NCBI RefSeq assembly: GCF_013520985.1
Contig: NZ_JACDTY010000007.1
Location: 62,001-126,000 of the forward strand
DNA: 64,000 nt
Reading direction: 5' to 3'
DNA from: Mesorhizobium neociceri
GTDB taxonomy: Bacteria; Pseudomonadota; Alphaproteobacteria; Rhizobiales; Rhizobiaceae
Shown in pieces: positions 25,352-33,709 of this stretch; the stretch's first letter is position 1, and every line of letters begins with the position of its first letter. The position numbers were made by a program, and so were the translations under genes. The notes under the pieces are model-generated. The model did not search any database. It saw only the letters and a list, made by a program, of their open reading frames with translations, and was not told the DNA's origin.

Positions 25352-25600
25352 TCAATTTTTATTACGACCGATCTTTCTGCCCTCAGAGACGAGCCGTCGA
25401 AACGTCTTCTCCGGCATTGCAAGACGGGCCTGAAGGCGGACCTGGTGCTCTTGGCCGGCTATAGGCGGCAGCTCGGTCCAGAAGAGCAGTCGCACGATAC
25501 TTTCCTCGACTACCTGCACGGCGTAGCCGGTCACGAAGAGACTGGGAAGCGGCTCGGGCTCGGTCAGTATCGGTTCCGCGTCGTGACCATCGGTGTTCAT
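25352..25600 (-). CDS. Small hypothetical protein, paralogue of 25040-25228
   Basis: An 82-residue protein (..SLFVTGYAVQVVEESIVRLLF...KTFRRLVSEGRK). Probably a duplicate of the downstream gene with an N-terminal extension. Its ATG overlaps the stop of a tiny upstream ORF (ATGA). Function unknown. Confidence 0.58.
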   Translation of the reverse strand: MNTDGHDAEPILTEPEPLPSLFVTGYAVQVVEESIVRLLFWTELPPIAGQEHQVRLQARLAMPEKTFRRLVSEGRKIGRNKN

Positions 25601-25701
25601 TTTTTCAGATCCCTATTCTCGGTTTCGCGCGCCACCCCAACCCCGCGCGATCGTCGGCGGCCCTGCGCCGGCGTGGTGGCCCTGTCTGTCCTGTTTGACA
25701 T
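25597..25701 (-). CDS. Possible 34-residue basic ORF
   Basis: An Arg-rich frame (MSNRTDRATTPAQGRRRSRG...) whose stop overlaps the next ATG. The frame stays open to 25848, so the true start is unclear. No ribosome site is seen at either candidate. The rest of 25701-25851 shows no other feature. Confidence 0.3.
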   Translation of the reverse strand: MSNRTDRATTPAQGRRRSRGVGVARETENRDLKK

Positions 25702-25851
25702 GGGCCACCACTTTTTTTCGATCGTCCGTTCATCTTTCCAAACTCCTCGCTCCGCCGGCGCATTGCAGTGCGCCGGGAGCTCCGCGTTCAAGTCGCTCTT
25801 TTCGAGCTCCGCTGCAGTACCCGGCAGCAGAGATAGCGAAGGAAGCATGTC

Positions 25852-26250
25852 ATGCGTGACAAGAGTTGTGTCGTGGGTAGCAAGATGCATGTAGCGCGTA
25901 TCGACGATCCGATCTGGCTCGGCCAGGAAGCAAAGCGGATGTCCAAGGAGATCCTGCGGAAGGAGCATCGCGGGCCCGGTGACACCATCGAGGCGGCGGC
26001 GAACCGGCTTCATATCCGGCACCATGTCGATGCCTCTGTTATAATCCAGTGCTGGAACAGGCCGGCCAGGGAGATGAAAGTCTCTCGGTGGATGTCTGTA
26101 TTCATGGTGTACTGGGCTGAGTTTGGTGCCAAGGCGGAAACCGCGTACGAGGAAAAAAGGAAGGCAACTAATGCCCATCCGGCGCTGGTTAGGCTGGCTG
26201 ATTTTGTGGCTGGCCGAGAGGGGGAAGAGACCTCGGGAGACGCCGGATGA
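25852..26250 (+). CDS. Hypothetical phage protein
   Basis: A 132-residue protein (RIDDPIWLGQEAKRMSKEILRKEHRGPGDTIEAAANRLHIRHHVDASVIIQCWNRP). The helical segment at residues 40-70 could bind DNA. GAAGGA lies eight bases before the ATG. Its stop overlaps the GcrA-like start (ATGA). Not recognised. Confidence 0.65.
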   Translation: MRDKSCVVGSKMHVARIDDPIWLGQEAKRMSKEILRKEHRGPGDTIEAAANRLHIRHHVDASVIIQCWNRPAREMKVSRWMSVFMVYWAEFGAKAETAYEEKRKATNAHPALVRLADFVAGREGEETSGDAG

Positions 26251-26825
26251 GCGAGCTCCCAGACTGGACGAAGCTGACAAGTCGCGAGAAGGCCGAAGCG
26301 ATCCTCCCCCATCTGGCGGCGGGGGAAAGCAACGGTAGGATCGCATCCCGGTTTCTGAATTGCGGTCGCTGTCACATCGCTGGCGCCGTCAACCGGATGA
26401 AGGTTACCGGTCAGAACCCGCCATCTAGGCGTGGAAGTCAGCGCCACATTGGAAAGGCCGCGACAACCAAGACGCCGGCCGCGAAGGCCAAACCAGCGCA
26501 CCGACCTACGAAGCTCGTCCAGCAGACCAGTTCATGGCGCGGGCCAAACAACCCCGTCGCAGTTGACTTCAAAGCCCGCGCCCTGCAGCGCGCGGCATCG
26601 CCGGGCATCATCGTCAAGCGCGAGAACGCCTTCGATCCGATCCCCGACACCCCCCCCGTGGCTTTCGGTTCCCCGGGATGCCGGTGGCCAGTCGATGGCG
26701 TGAACGGCATCGGCCTTCTCGCCTGCGGTGCCGCGAAGGAGCCGGAGCGCTCCTACTGCGATGCGCACCGCCAGCTTTCATATGCGCCACCGACCTATCG
26801 ATTGAGCGTCCCTAAAGGCGTCTGA
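26247..26825 (+). CDS. GcrA-like cell-cycle regulator carried by the prophage
   Basis: A 192-residue protein with both ends of GcrA. The N terminus (residues 5-52; REKAEAILPHLAAGESNGRIASRFL) is the DNA-binding module. The C terminus (residues 143-181) has GCRWPVDG..ACGAAKEPERSYCDAHRQLSYAPP with Cys145, Cys160, Cys171 and His174, the part that in Caulobacter GcrA contacts sigma-70. A long basic linker joins them. It may redirect host RNA polymerase to GANTC-methylated promoters. It lies just before the structural genes. Confidence 0.82.
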   Translation: MSELPDWTKLTSREKAEAILPHLAAGESNGRIASRFLNCGRCHIAGAVNRMKVTGQNPPSRRGSQRHIGKAATTKTPAAKAKPAHRPTKLVQQTSSWRGPNNPVAVDFKARALQRAASPGIIVKRENAFDPIPDTPPVAFGSPGCRWPVDGVNGIGLLACGAAKEPERSYCDAHRQLSYAPPTYRLSVPKGV

Positions 26826-26845
26826 CACCAGCAAAGGAAACCAGC

Positions 26846-27192
26846 ATGACGAAAGTGCATCAGCGCCCGAACATGGCGACACCGTCTGAGGCCAGTTCAT
26901 TCGTCGACGAATTTGATCGCCTTGAGCAGGGCCGCGAGGAGCGACTTCGCGTTCTCGACGCCGAGTTCAAAGCTAAGAAACGTGCCATCCAAAAGGACGT
27001 CGACGACGATCAAAAAACGATTCTTGAGGATGCCAAGAACCAGGGCGTGAACAAGGGAGTTACTCGCATGCTGCCGCCAAGGCGATCGCCGCCAGCGGCT
27101 TCAAGGCTCAACTGGACCCTCGGGATGAGGACAGGGAAAGCGTCGTCACGGCCATCATTTCCGAGGCCGCAAACCGCATCCGGGCTCTCTAG
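26846..27192 (+). pseudogene. Hybrid, frameshifted ORF at the missing packaging module
   Basis: The first 74 codons encode a charged coiled coil (EFDRLEQGREERLRVLDAEFKAKKRAIQKDVDDD). From about 27066 the good reading shifts to another frame (AAAKAIAASGFKAQLDPRDED..ISEAANRIRAL) that ends at TAG 27190-27192, just before the capsid gene. The original frame continues only as Pro/Arg-rich junk to 27223. It looks like two gene fragments joined by a deletion. The C-terminal fragment may belong to a lost head gene, but I cannot name it. Confidence 0.6.
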
Positions 27193-27219
27193 CCCTCTCA
27201 TTCAACCGAGGATATCAAA

Positions 27220-28659
27220 ATGAAGATCTCCACCATGTTCATGGTGGCGTGCGGGCTCGCGCTTGCCGCCACCGCGGTGTTCGCCCCTGAGGCCATCGCC
27301 GCCATTCTCGCCTTCACCCACCCGACGTCTGACGGCGGTCATGGGATGATGATTGCGTCTGCTGCTGCAGCTGCGATCGACCCTGAGGAGCTGAAGAAGG
27401 CGATCAGCCCCGTCATGACCGCCTTCGAGGAATTCAAGATCACCAACGACAACCGTCTGAAGGAGATCGAGAAGAAGGGGTCGGCCGACGTCATCACGAC
27501 CGAAAAGCTCACCAAGATCGAGACCACCCTTCAGCAATATGAGGGCCTCAACCAGAAGCTGACCATGGCTGAACAGCAGGCCAAGGCCGCCAAGGATGCC
27601 GCGGAGCGCATCGAAGTCGCGCTTGCACGTCTTCCGGCCAACGACCGTTCCCGCAAGGATCCGGGCGAAGCCAAAGCGATGTTCAACAGCTGGGCACGCG
27701 CCGTTGTTCGCGCCCATGCCGTCGGCGTCGTCAATCTCGGCGCCGATGAGCAGAAGGTGCTCGCCGATGTCATGGCGGAAGCCAAGGCACTGAATGTGGG
27801 CACCGACACCGCCGGCGGCTATCTCGCGCCGACCGAATATGTCGCCGAGATCATCAAGGCGGTGACGCTCTCCAGCCCGGCCCGCGGTCTCGTCCGCGTC
27901 CGTAACACCGCCAACAAGGCGATCCAGATCCCGAAGCGCACCGGCCAGTTCGCGGCGCGGCGCACCACGGAACAGGGCACCAAGACCGAGACGACCGGTC
28001 TGACCTACGGTCTCGAGGAGCTCACCGCTCCCGAGATGTACGCCCTCATCGACATCTCCAACCAGATGCTCGAGGACGCAGCCTTCGATATGGAAGCCGA
28101 GATCCGTCAGGAATCCGCGGAACAGTTCGCCGTCAAGGAAGGCGCCGAGTTCGTCTCCGGCACCGGCATCGGCGAATACGAAGGCATCCTGACCAACGGC
28201 TCCGTTGCGGAAACTGTTTCTGGCACCGCGGCGACAATCGCGGACTCCGATGGCCAGGCCAACGGCTTGCTCACCCTGAAGCATGCCATCAAGACCGCCT
28301 ATGCGGCCAACGCGACCTGGATCATGAACCGCACCACCATCGGTTCGGTCCGCAAGCTGAAGGACGCCCAGAAGAACTACATCTGGATGCCTGGTATCGC
28401 GCAAGGCAAGCCGAACTCGATCGACGGTGACCCCTACGCGGAGTTCCCGGACATGCCGTCCGAGGGCGCCAACCTCTACCCGATCGCCTATGGCGACTAC
28501 CGCCGGGCTTACACCATCGTCGACCGCATCTCGATGGAAATGCTGCGCGATCCCTACACCCAGGCGACCAGCGGCAACATCCGGTTCATCTTCCGCCGGC
28601 GGACCGGCGGCAAGGTGGTTCTCGCCGAGGCGATCCGCAAGCTGAAGTGCTCGACCTGA
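27220..28659 (+). CDS. HK97-type major capsid protein
   Basis: A 479-residue capsid protein. The N terminus (1-35) is hydrophobic and signal-like. Residues 45-125 form a helical delta (scaffold) region, and from about 185 the HK97 fold starts (DTAGGYLAPTEYVAEIIKAV, SNQMLEDAAFDMEAEI, FVSGTGIGEYEGIL, WIMNRTTIGSVRKLKD, IAYGDYRRAYTIVDR). A protease would normally remove the delta domain; none is encoded here. A 21-base hairpin follows at 28690-28710. Confidence 0.92.
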   Translation: MKISTMFMVACGLALAATAVFAPEAIAAILAFTHPTSDGGHGMMIASAAAAAIDPEELKKAISPVMTAFEEFKITNDNRLKEIEKKGSADVITTEKLTKIETTLQQYEGLNQKLTMAEQQAKAAKDAAERIEVALARLPANDRSRKDPGEAKAMFNSWARAVVRAHAVGVVNLGADEQKVLADVMAEAKALNVGTDTAGGYLAPTEYVAEIIKAVTLSSPARGLVRVRNTANKAIQIPKRTGQFAARRTTEQGTKTETTGLTYGLEELTAPEMYALIDISNQMLEDAAFDMEAEIRQESAEQFAVKEGAEFVSGTGIGEYEGILTNGSVAETVSGTAATIADSDGQANGLLTLKHAIKTAYAANATWIMNRTTIGSVRKLKDAQKNYIWMPGIAQGKPNSIDGDPYAEFPDMPSEGANLYPIAYGDYRRAYTIVDRISMEMLRDPYTQATSGNIRFIFRRRTGGKVVLAEAIRKLKCST

Positions 28660-28689
28660 CGGCAGCACGCCGCTTCTGAGGAAGCATCC

Positions 28690-28710
28690 GGGATCCGCTT
28701 GCCGGATCCC
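28690..28710 (+). terminator. Hairpin after the capsid gene
   Basis: GGGATCCG / CGGATCCC stem with a five-base loop. No T run, so it may act as a partial terminator or mRNA-stabilising hairpin that tunes capsid expression. Confidence 0.4.
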
Positions 28711-28747
28711 GCCACCCTCCCCTTAACCCTCCTCAACGGAGAGAAAA

Positions 28748-29173
28748 ATGGACGACCTTTACAGCTCTTACAAGACGCAGACCGCCATCGCTGCGGTCGC
28801 CGTCGGCACCACAGGTACCGGAAAGACCGGCAAGATCATCGACCGCAAGGGCTACATCGGCCCCGTGCTGTTCGACATCAGCTACGGCACCATCACAGCC
28901 ACCAACGCGACGCTGACCGTGACCGTGAAGGAAGGCGACGTCACCGGCACCTTGACCTCGGTGGCCGACATCGATCTGATCGGAACAGAAGCCCTAGCTG
29001 GAATCGGCGCCACCGGCACCCGCACCTCCGGCACCTCGAAGAACGTGGCGAAGAAGATCGCCTACAAGGGCGCGAAACGCTACGTGCAGTGCAACATCAA
29101 GTCGACCGTCACCGCCGGCCCGCCGATTTCCGCCAACGCGGTTCAGCGGCCGCACAGTATGCCGGCTGCCTGA
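28748..29173 (+). CDS. Putative head decoration or structural protein
   Basis: A 141-residue Gly/Thr-rich beta protein (IDRKGYIGPVLFDISYGTITATNATLTVTVKEGDVTG). Its position directly after capsid and its composition fit a head decoration or head-associated protein. GGAGAG precedes the ATG. No named family recognised. Confidence 0.6.
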   Translation: MDDLYSSYKTQTAIAAVAVGTTGTGKTGKIIDRKGYIGPVLFDISYGTITATNATLTVTVKEGDVTGTLTSVADIDLIGTEALAGIGATGTRTSGTSKNVAKKIAYKGAKRYVQCNIKSTVTAGPPISANAVQRPHSMPAA

Positions 29174-29237
29174 TTCCCCCTCCGCGCGCCGGCGTGACCG
29201 GCGCGCGCTTCCCTGTCCGACAACAGGAAATCCGACA

Positions 29238-30620
29238 ATGAACATCCATACCGCCCCGGTCGAACTCGCCAACGGTGAGCGCCAGGTCGCATCGACGCTC
29301 GAAGGCATCCGGCGAGACCATGTGGCGCGCTACGAATTCGCGGCGAAGCAGGTCAGCAAGCGCGGCAGCATCGTCGATCTCGCCTGCGGAGTCGGCTACG
29401 GCTGCGCGATCCTGGCTGATGCCGGCCATTCGGTCGTCGGCATCGATCGCAGCCAAGCCGCCATCGACTATGGTAAGGCCCATTTCCGTCGCGGGAAGGT
29501 CGCGCTGCTCGCCGCCGACGTCATGGATGTGGCCGGTTATACCGACAACGCCTTTGCAGCCGCGGTCTGCTTCGAGACCATCGAGCATCTCGCCGATCCG
29601 CTACCGATGCTGAAGGCGCTTCATGCCGTGGCGCCAAAACTGATCGCCAGCGTGCCCAATGAGGCGGTGTTCCCACATCGTGGCAGGATCCTGCATCATC
29701 ATCGCCACTACACCCGGGCGGAATTCGCCGAGCTGCTCGAAAGCGCGGGCTGGCGCATCACCGGCTGGTTCGGCCAGGCCGGCCCGGAATCGGAGGTTGA
29801 ACCCGACATCGAAGGCCGCACTATTGTTGTCACCGCGGCCCGCGAAGGGAAGCGCAAGAGTATCGCCCCAAAGGCGGCGGCCGCCACGGCAGAACACGCC
29901 GGACCCGTGCCCGACCACGTCCTCATTCTTGGGCTGGGGCCCTCGCTCGAGGGCTATGTCGATATGGCGAAGCGGCTGGGCGGCCGTCACGCGTTTTGCG
30001 ACGAGGTCTGGGGCATCAATGCCGTCGCCGGTGTCGTCCAGTGCGATCGCGTCTTCCATATGGACGACGTCCGCATCCAGGAGATCCGCGCCGCGGCTCG
30101 CCCGGAAAGCAACATTGCCCGCATGCTGGACTGGATGCGCCGGCATCCCGGCCCGATCTATACGAGCCGGCCACATCCCGACTACCCGGGCACCGTGGCG
30201 TTCCCGCTCGAGGCGGTCATCAATTCCTGCGGGATCGCCTACTTTAATTCGACGGCGGCCTATGCGGTCGCCTACGCGGTGCACATCGGCGTGAAGCAGA
30301 TCAGCCTGTTCGGCTGCGACTTCACCTATGCCAAGGCCCATGACGCTGAGAAGGGCCGCGGCTGCGTCGAGTTCCATCTCGGCATCGCCAAGGCTCGAGC
30401 AATCGAGATCGGTTTTCCGAGCAACACATCCCTGATGGATGCCGCGGCGCCGATCGAGGAGCGCATCTATGGCTACGACACCTTGACGCTCAGCTTCGAC
30501 GGCGGAGGTGACGAACCTATCAAGGTGACGATGACGCCGCGCGAAGCGCTGCCCACCGCGGACGAGATCGAGGCCCGCTACGATCATGCGAAACACCCCA
30601 ATCCGCTCGTGAAGAGCTGA
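29238..30620 (+). CDS. Methyltransferase fused to a DUF115-like domain
   Basis: A 460-residue two-domain protein. Residues 20-190 are a class I SAM methyltransferase (motif I VDLACGVGYG at 46-54, then VVGID, ETIEHLADP). From about 227 a second domain begins with HVLILGLGPSLEGY and continues WGINAVAGVVQCDRVFHMDD and SLFGCDFTYAKAHD, resembling DUF115/MptE-like proteins linked to glycan or pterin chemistry. It sits between capsid and connector genes. The substrate is unknown. Confidence 0.78.
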   Translation: MNIHTAPVELANGERQVASTLEGIRRDHVARYEFAAKQVSKRGSIVDLACGVGYGCAILADAGHSVVGIDRSQAAIDYGKAHFRRGKVALLAADVMDVAGYTDNAFAAAVCFETIEHLADPLPMLKALHAVAPKLIASVPNEAVFPHRGRILHHHRHYTRAEFAELLESAGWRITGWFGQAGPESEVEPDIEGRTIVVTAAREGKRKSIAPKAAAATAEHAGPVPDHVLILGLGPSLEGYVDMAKRLGGRHAFCDEVWGINAVAGVVQCDRVFHMDDVRIQEIRAAARPESNIARMLDWMRRHPGPIYTSRPHPDYPGTVAFPLEAVINSCGIAYFNSTAAYAVAYAVHIGVKQISLFGCDFTYAKAHDAEKGRGCVEFHLGIAKARAIEIGFPSNTSLMDAAAPIEERIYGYDTLTLSFDGGGDEPIKVTMTPREALPTADEIEARYDHAKHPNPLVKS

Positions 30621-30638
30621 ACCATGGAAGGAAGTCCG

Positions 30639-30989
30639 ATGTCCGCAATGAAGGCAGTTTCCGTCCTCATTTCCGTGCGTGTCGCCCAAGAGGGCAACGT
30701 GCACGGCCGCGAAATCATCAAGGGCACCGACGACGAGATCCCGGAAGAGATGTTCGAAAGCCTGGCGAAAGCCGGCTACGTCGAGGCGATCGCCAGCGGA
30801 AAGAAAGGTAAGAAAACGAAGCCGAGCGCCGACGAGGCGCGCGAGGCAATGATTGCCGATCTCGGCGCGCTTTCCGATGACGAGCTCGCTGGGATTATCA
30901 AGGCGGAGAAGATCACCGTCGACGCCGCGGACAGCCGTGACGCCGTCCTCGGCAAGATCGCCGACGCCCGTATCGCCGCCCAGGCATAA
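30639..30989 (+). CDS. Hypothetical protein of the head module
   Basis: A 116-residue protein with a beta-rich start (VSVLISVRVAQEGNVHGREI), a Lys-rich linker and a helical LSDDELAGIIKAEKITVD segment like SAP/HeH-type short domains in phage connector operons. I chose the ATG at 30639 because AAGGAAG lies before it. Confidence 0.6.
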   Translation: MSAMKAVSVLISVRVAQEGNVHGREIIKGTDDEIPEEMFESLAKAGYVEAIASGKKGKKTKPSADEAREAMIADLGALSDDELAGIIKAEKITVDAADSRDAVLGKIADARIAAQA

Positions 30990-30992
30990 TCG

Positions 30993-31643
30993 ATGCATTC
31001 GATCCTGGTTGTCACGGTGGCGGCGACCGACCGCTCGCTGCTGACCGTGGCGGAGCGCCGCGAGGCCGCCGGCGTGGAAGACGGCAGCCAGGACACGAAG
31101 CTCGCCGCGCTGGATCTCAGAAACAGCGCAGCAATCATGACGGAGTGCGATGTCGCCGTTGGCGCCGGTGCCGAACCGACGCTGAGGCAGGAAACCCTGA
31201 CGGAAACCTTCCGCGGCGTCGATGTGCAGGACCTGCTGTTGGCGCGGCACTTCAATATCGAGATCACCAGCCTTATCCAGGATGGCGAGACCTTGGCGGT
31301 CGAAGACGATTTTGTCGTCGATCCGGAATCAGGCCTTGTCGCGCGGCTGGTGAACGATCGGCCGATCCGGTGGTGCGCAACCAAGATCGTCGCGGTCTAC
31401 AAGGCCGGCTTCGCCGAGGTCCCCGGAGATCTTGCGGAAGCCGCGATGGATTTCATGCGCCTGACCCTGGCTGAAAGAGGTCGCGACCCCTCCTTGAAAT
31501 CCGAGGTCATCGACATCCCAGACGTCCGGCGCGTCGAACGCGACTTCTGGGTTGGCGCAATCCCGGGCCAGGCCACCGAAAGCGCTGTACCTGAGATCGT
31601 TGCCGGCAAACTCACCCGTTTCTACAACCCCACGGTGGCATGA
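30993..31643 (+). CDS. Head-tail connector (adaptor-like) protein
   Basis: A 216-residue protein starting three bases after the previous stop. The N-terminal region (SLLTVAERREAAG) and C-terminal helical part (AAMDFMRLTLAERGRDPSLKSE, then DFWVG) fit gp6-type adaptor proteins that plug the portal ring. The assignment rests on layout and position. Confidence 0.62.
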   Translation: MHSILVVTVAATDRSLLTVAERREAAGVEDGSQDTKLAALDLRNSAAIMTECDVAVGAGAEPTLRQETLTETFRGVDVQDLLLARHFNIEITSLIQDGETLAVEDDFVVDPESGLVARLVNDRPIRWCATKIVAVYKAGFAEVPGDLAEAAMDFMRLTLAERGRDPSLKSEVIDIPDVRRVERDFWVGAIPGQATESAVPEIVAGKLTRFYNPTVA

Positions 31644-32047
31644 TGGACAACCCCGGCATCTACAGCCTCGGCGATATCGGCGTCACCGCGGCCGATACGT
31701 TCACCAGCGAACCGATCACCGGCCTCGCCGGCGTCTCAGAGATCGACGTTCAGCTGCGGTTCGCCTACGGCAGCGGCGGCACCACCATCAAGGCCTTTGT
31801 GCAGTCCACCCTCGATCAGGGCACCACCTGGTTCGATCTCTGGTGCATGGCCGGCGCCACCGCGAGCAAGACGCGCGCGCGTCGGCTAAAGCCGGATGGT
31901 GTCGAGCAGACGCCCACCGATGGCGCCCTTGCCGATGACACCGTCGCCACCGGTATTGTGCTTGGTGACCGCTTCCGCCTGAAGCTGGTGTCGACCGGCA
32001 CCTATGCCGGCAACACGCTGCTCTCCGCGAGGATCCACGCGCGGTGA
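31640..32047 (+). CDS. Hypothetical head-tail joining region protein
   Basis: A 135-residue beta-rich protein (VQLRFAYGSGGTTIKAFVQSTLDQGTTWFDLWCM). It overlaps the genes on both sides by four bases. Possibly a decoration or neck component. No family recognised. Confidence 0.6.
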   Translation: MMDNPGIYSLGDIGVTAADTFTSEPITGLAGVSEIDVQLRFAYGSGGTTIKAFVQSTLDQGTTWFDLWCMAGATASKTRARRLKPDGVEQTPTDGALADDTVATGIVLGDRFRLKLVSTGTYAGNTLLSARIHAR

Positions 32048-32397
32048 CGACGCCAGCCGAACTGATAGCCGACCTCGACGCCGCGCTGCTCGACGCCGGC
32101 GAGGATGCGGTGTTGCGCAGACTGACACTGGGCCCGGGCGCAATCCAGATCCCGTTCGATTGCGACGTCCGCGCCTCGATCCGGCCACTGAAGCCGGAGG
32201 AACTCGTCGGCAACATCGATCAGACCTGGTCGCGCGTCGTTTTGAGCCCGACCGATATCAACCGGGCGCAGTTCCAGCTGCCGATCCGAAAGAACGACAA
32301 GATCGTGCAAGACGGCAAGGTTAGGAACGTCGAGTTCCCGAAACATATCAGGGTGCAGAACACGCTCGTCCGCGTCGAGCTGGTGGTTGGCGGCTGA
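32044..32397 (+). CDS. Putative head closure protein
   Basis: A 117-residue protein from a GTG that overlaps the previous stop (GTGA). Its short helical N terminus and beta-rich core (RASIRPLKPEELVGNI, QFQLPIRKNDKIVQDGKVRNV) fit a head closure or stopper protein by position between adaptor and tail completion genes. Confidence 0.55.
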   Translation: MTTPAELIADLDAALLDAGEDAVLRRLTLGPGAIQIPFDCDVRASIRPLKPEELVGNIDQTWSRVVLSPTDINRAQFQLPIRKNDKIVQDGKVRNVEFPKHIRVQNTLVRVELVVGG

Positions 32398-33017
32398 TGG
32401 CGCGCTTCGACACCTTCGAACGCGATCTCAAGCTGGCGACAGCCGGCATGGAGCCCGCCGCGATCAACGCAGCGCTGGCAAAGTATGCGCGGTCTGAGCT
32501 CGCCAAGGCGATCGCCGCCGGGGCGTCGCCGCAATACGACCGTTATGTCAACGGCGTCCCTGGCCTCGCCGAGGAGGCCGTCGTTGCGCCTGGCTCGATC
32601 CTGTACGTGTTTTCGAACTGGCCGCTTGTTATCAACGCCGCACTGGCCGAGCTCGAGCGCCGTGCGCCGCGAAGATCAGGACGATATGCGAGATCCTTCG
32701 TGGTGGTTGTGGCCGGCCGTGTCGTCGTCACCGATTTCTCGCGGATCCGACCGGATGCCGAGATCACCATTTTCAACGCCTATCCATCCACACGCAAGAT
32801 CGAGACCGGCTACAACGGATATGGTGCGCGCCATTTCGATCTCTCCAAGGCTGCACTCAACAGACGTTTCGGAAGCGTTTTCCAGTTCGAGATGAAGTTC
32901 GTGGATGTGCCGGGCGGCATCAACCCGCTGGCGCCATACCACCTCAAGCGTACCACCCGGCGGCGCGCAGCCGGCTCGCCGCTGACCTATCCCGCACTTG
33001 TGATCAACGCGCTCTGA
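32397..33017 (+). CDS. Putative neck or tail completion protein
   Basis: A 206-residue basic protein (ELERRAPRRSGRYARSF...ITIFNAYPSTRKIE). The RSGRYARSF segment resembles the conserved start of HK97 gp10-like tail completion proteins. It overlaps one base with each neighbour. Confidence 0.58.
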   Translation: MARFDTFERDLKLATAGMEPAAINAALAKYARSELAKAIAAGASPQYDRYVNGVPGLAEEAVVAPGSILYVFSNWPLVINAALAELERRAPRRSGRYARSFVVVVAGRVVVTDFSRIRPDAEITIFNAYPSTRKIETGYNGYGARHFDLSKAALNRRFGSVFQFEMKFVDVPGGINPLAPYHLKRTTRRRAAGSPLTYPALVINAL

Positions 33018-33454
33018 TGTCCAGCTTCATCACCTACGACACCATCGAGCAGTATCTCAACGCGCAGTGGCCGATCGCGTGTGCGGCGGCGTCGCTCGAA
33101 GCCACGCCGCTCGTCTATGAGAATATGTCATTCGATCTGCCCGACGATCCTGCGCATTTCGTCTTCGCCGAGATCTTCGGCGATACCTACGATCAGGAAT
33201 CGATCGGCGCCGAACCCCGCACCGGCAACCTCTTCCGTGAATGGGGCCAGCTCTACCTGAATGTCATGACCAGGAACGGCATCGGGACAGGGCTTGCCCG
33301 GAAATATGCGACGCAGCTTGTGGGCCTGTTCCAAGGTCTCGATGTCGGCACCTTGACGTTCCGCGAGGCCTCGATCGGCGCCGGCGAGCCCGGCAAGAAC
33401 GATGGAAATTATTTCCGCATGACCGCAACCGTAAATTGGAGACGCGACCAATGA
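33017..33454 (+). CDS. Tail terminator-like protein (DUF4128)
   Basis: A 145-residue protein whose middle (FVFAEIFGDTYDQESIGAEPRTGNLFREWGQLYLNVMTRNGIG) and GLARKYATQLVGLFQG match DUF4128 minor tail proteins, which cap the tail tube below the head. Coupled to both neighbours by overlaps. Confidence 0.72.
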   Translation: MSSFITYDTIEQYLNAQWPIACAAASLEATPLVYENMSFDLPDDPAHFVFAEIFGDTYDQESIGAEPRTGNLFREWGQLYLNVMTRNGIGTGLARKYATQLVGLFQGLDVGTLTFREASIGAGEPGKNDGNYFRMTATVNWRRDQ

Positions 33455-33630
33455 CCAAGGTTTTGAAGCCGTTCACCACGCGCGTGCAGCGGTTCGCCGC
33501 CGGCGCCGACGTCCCGGCCGACACCGATCTGTCGCCGCACACCCTCGAAGGTCTGACCTCGCAGGGCTTCCTCGAGGCGCCGCCGAAGCCGTCCAAATCC
33601 AAGGCCGATTCCGCTCGCGCTGCTGAATAA
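33451..33630 (+). CDS. Small hypothetical tail-region protein
   Basis: A 59-residue Lys/Pro-rich protein (MTKVLKPFTTRVQRFAAGADV...). Its ATG overlaps the previous stop (ATGA). Function unknown. Confidence 0.6.
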   Translation: MTKVLKPFTTRVQRFAAGADVPADTDLSPHTLEGLTSQGFLEAPPKPSKSKADSARAAE

Positions 33631-33709
33631 AAGGAGTAATTTGAGCGGGCCGATTTGGTGCTGGTAACACCGCGTCGGCCCTGACCAAAGCCCGCTGTTA
33701 GGAGCGAGA

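Noticed and set aside
25028..25894. 288-codon plus-strand ORF after the Cro-like gene
   Set aside because: Composition looks antisense, and the opposite strand holds two mutually similar small proteins with better starts.
29601..31250. 549-codon minus-strand ORF
   Set aside because: Antisense to the methyltransferase fusion and connector genes; the plus-strand genes have clear domains.
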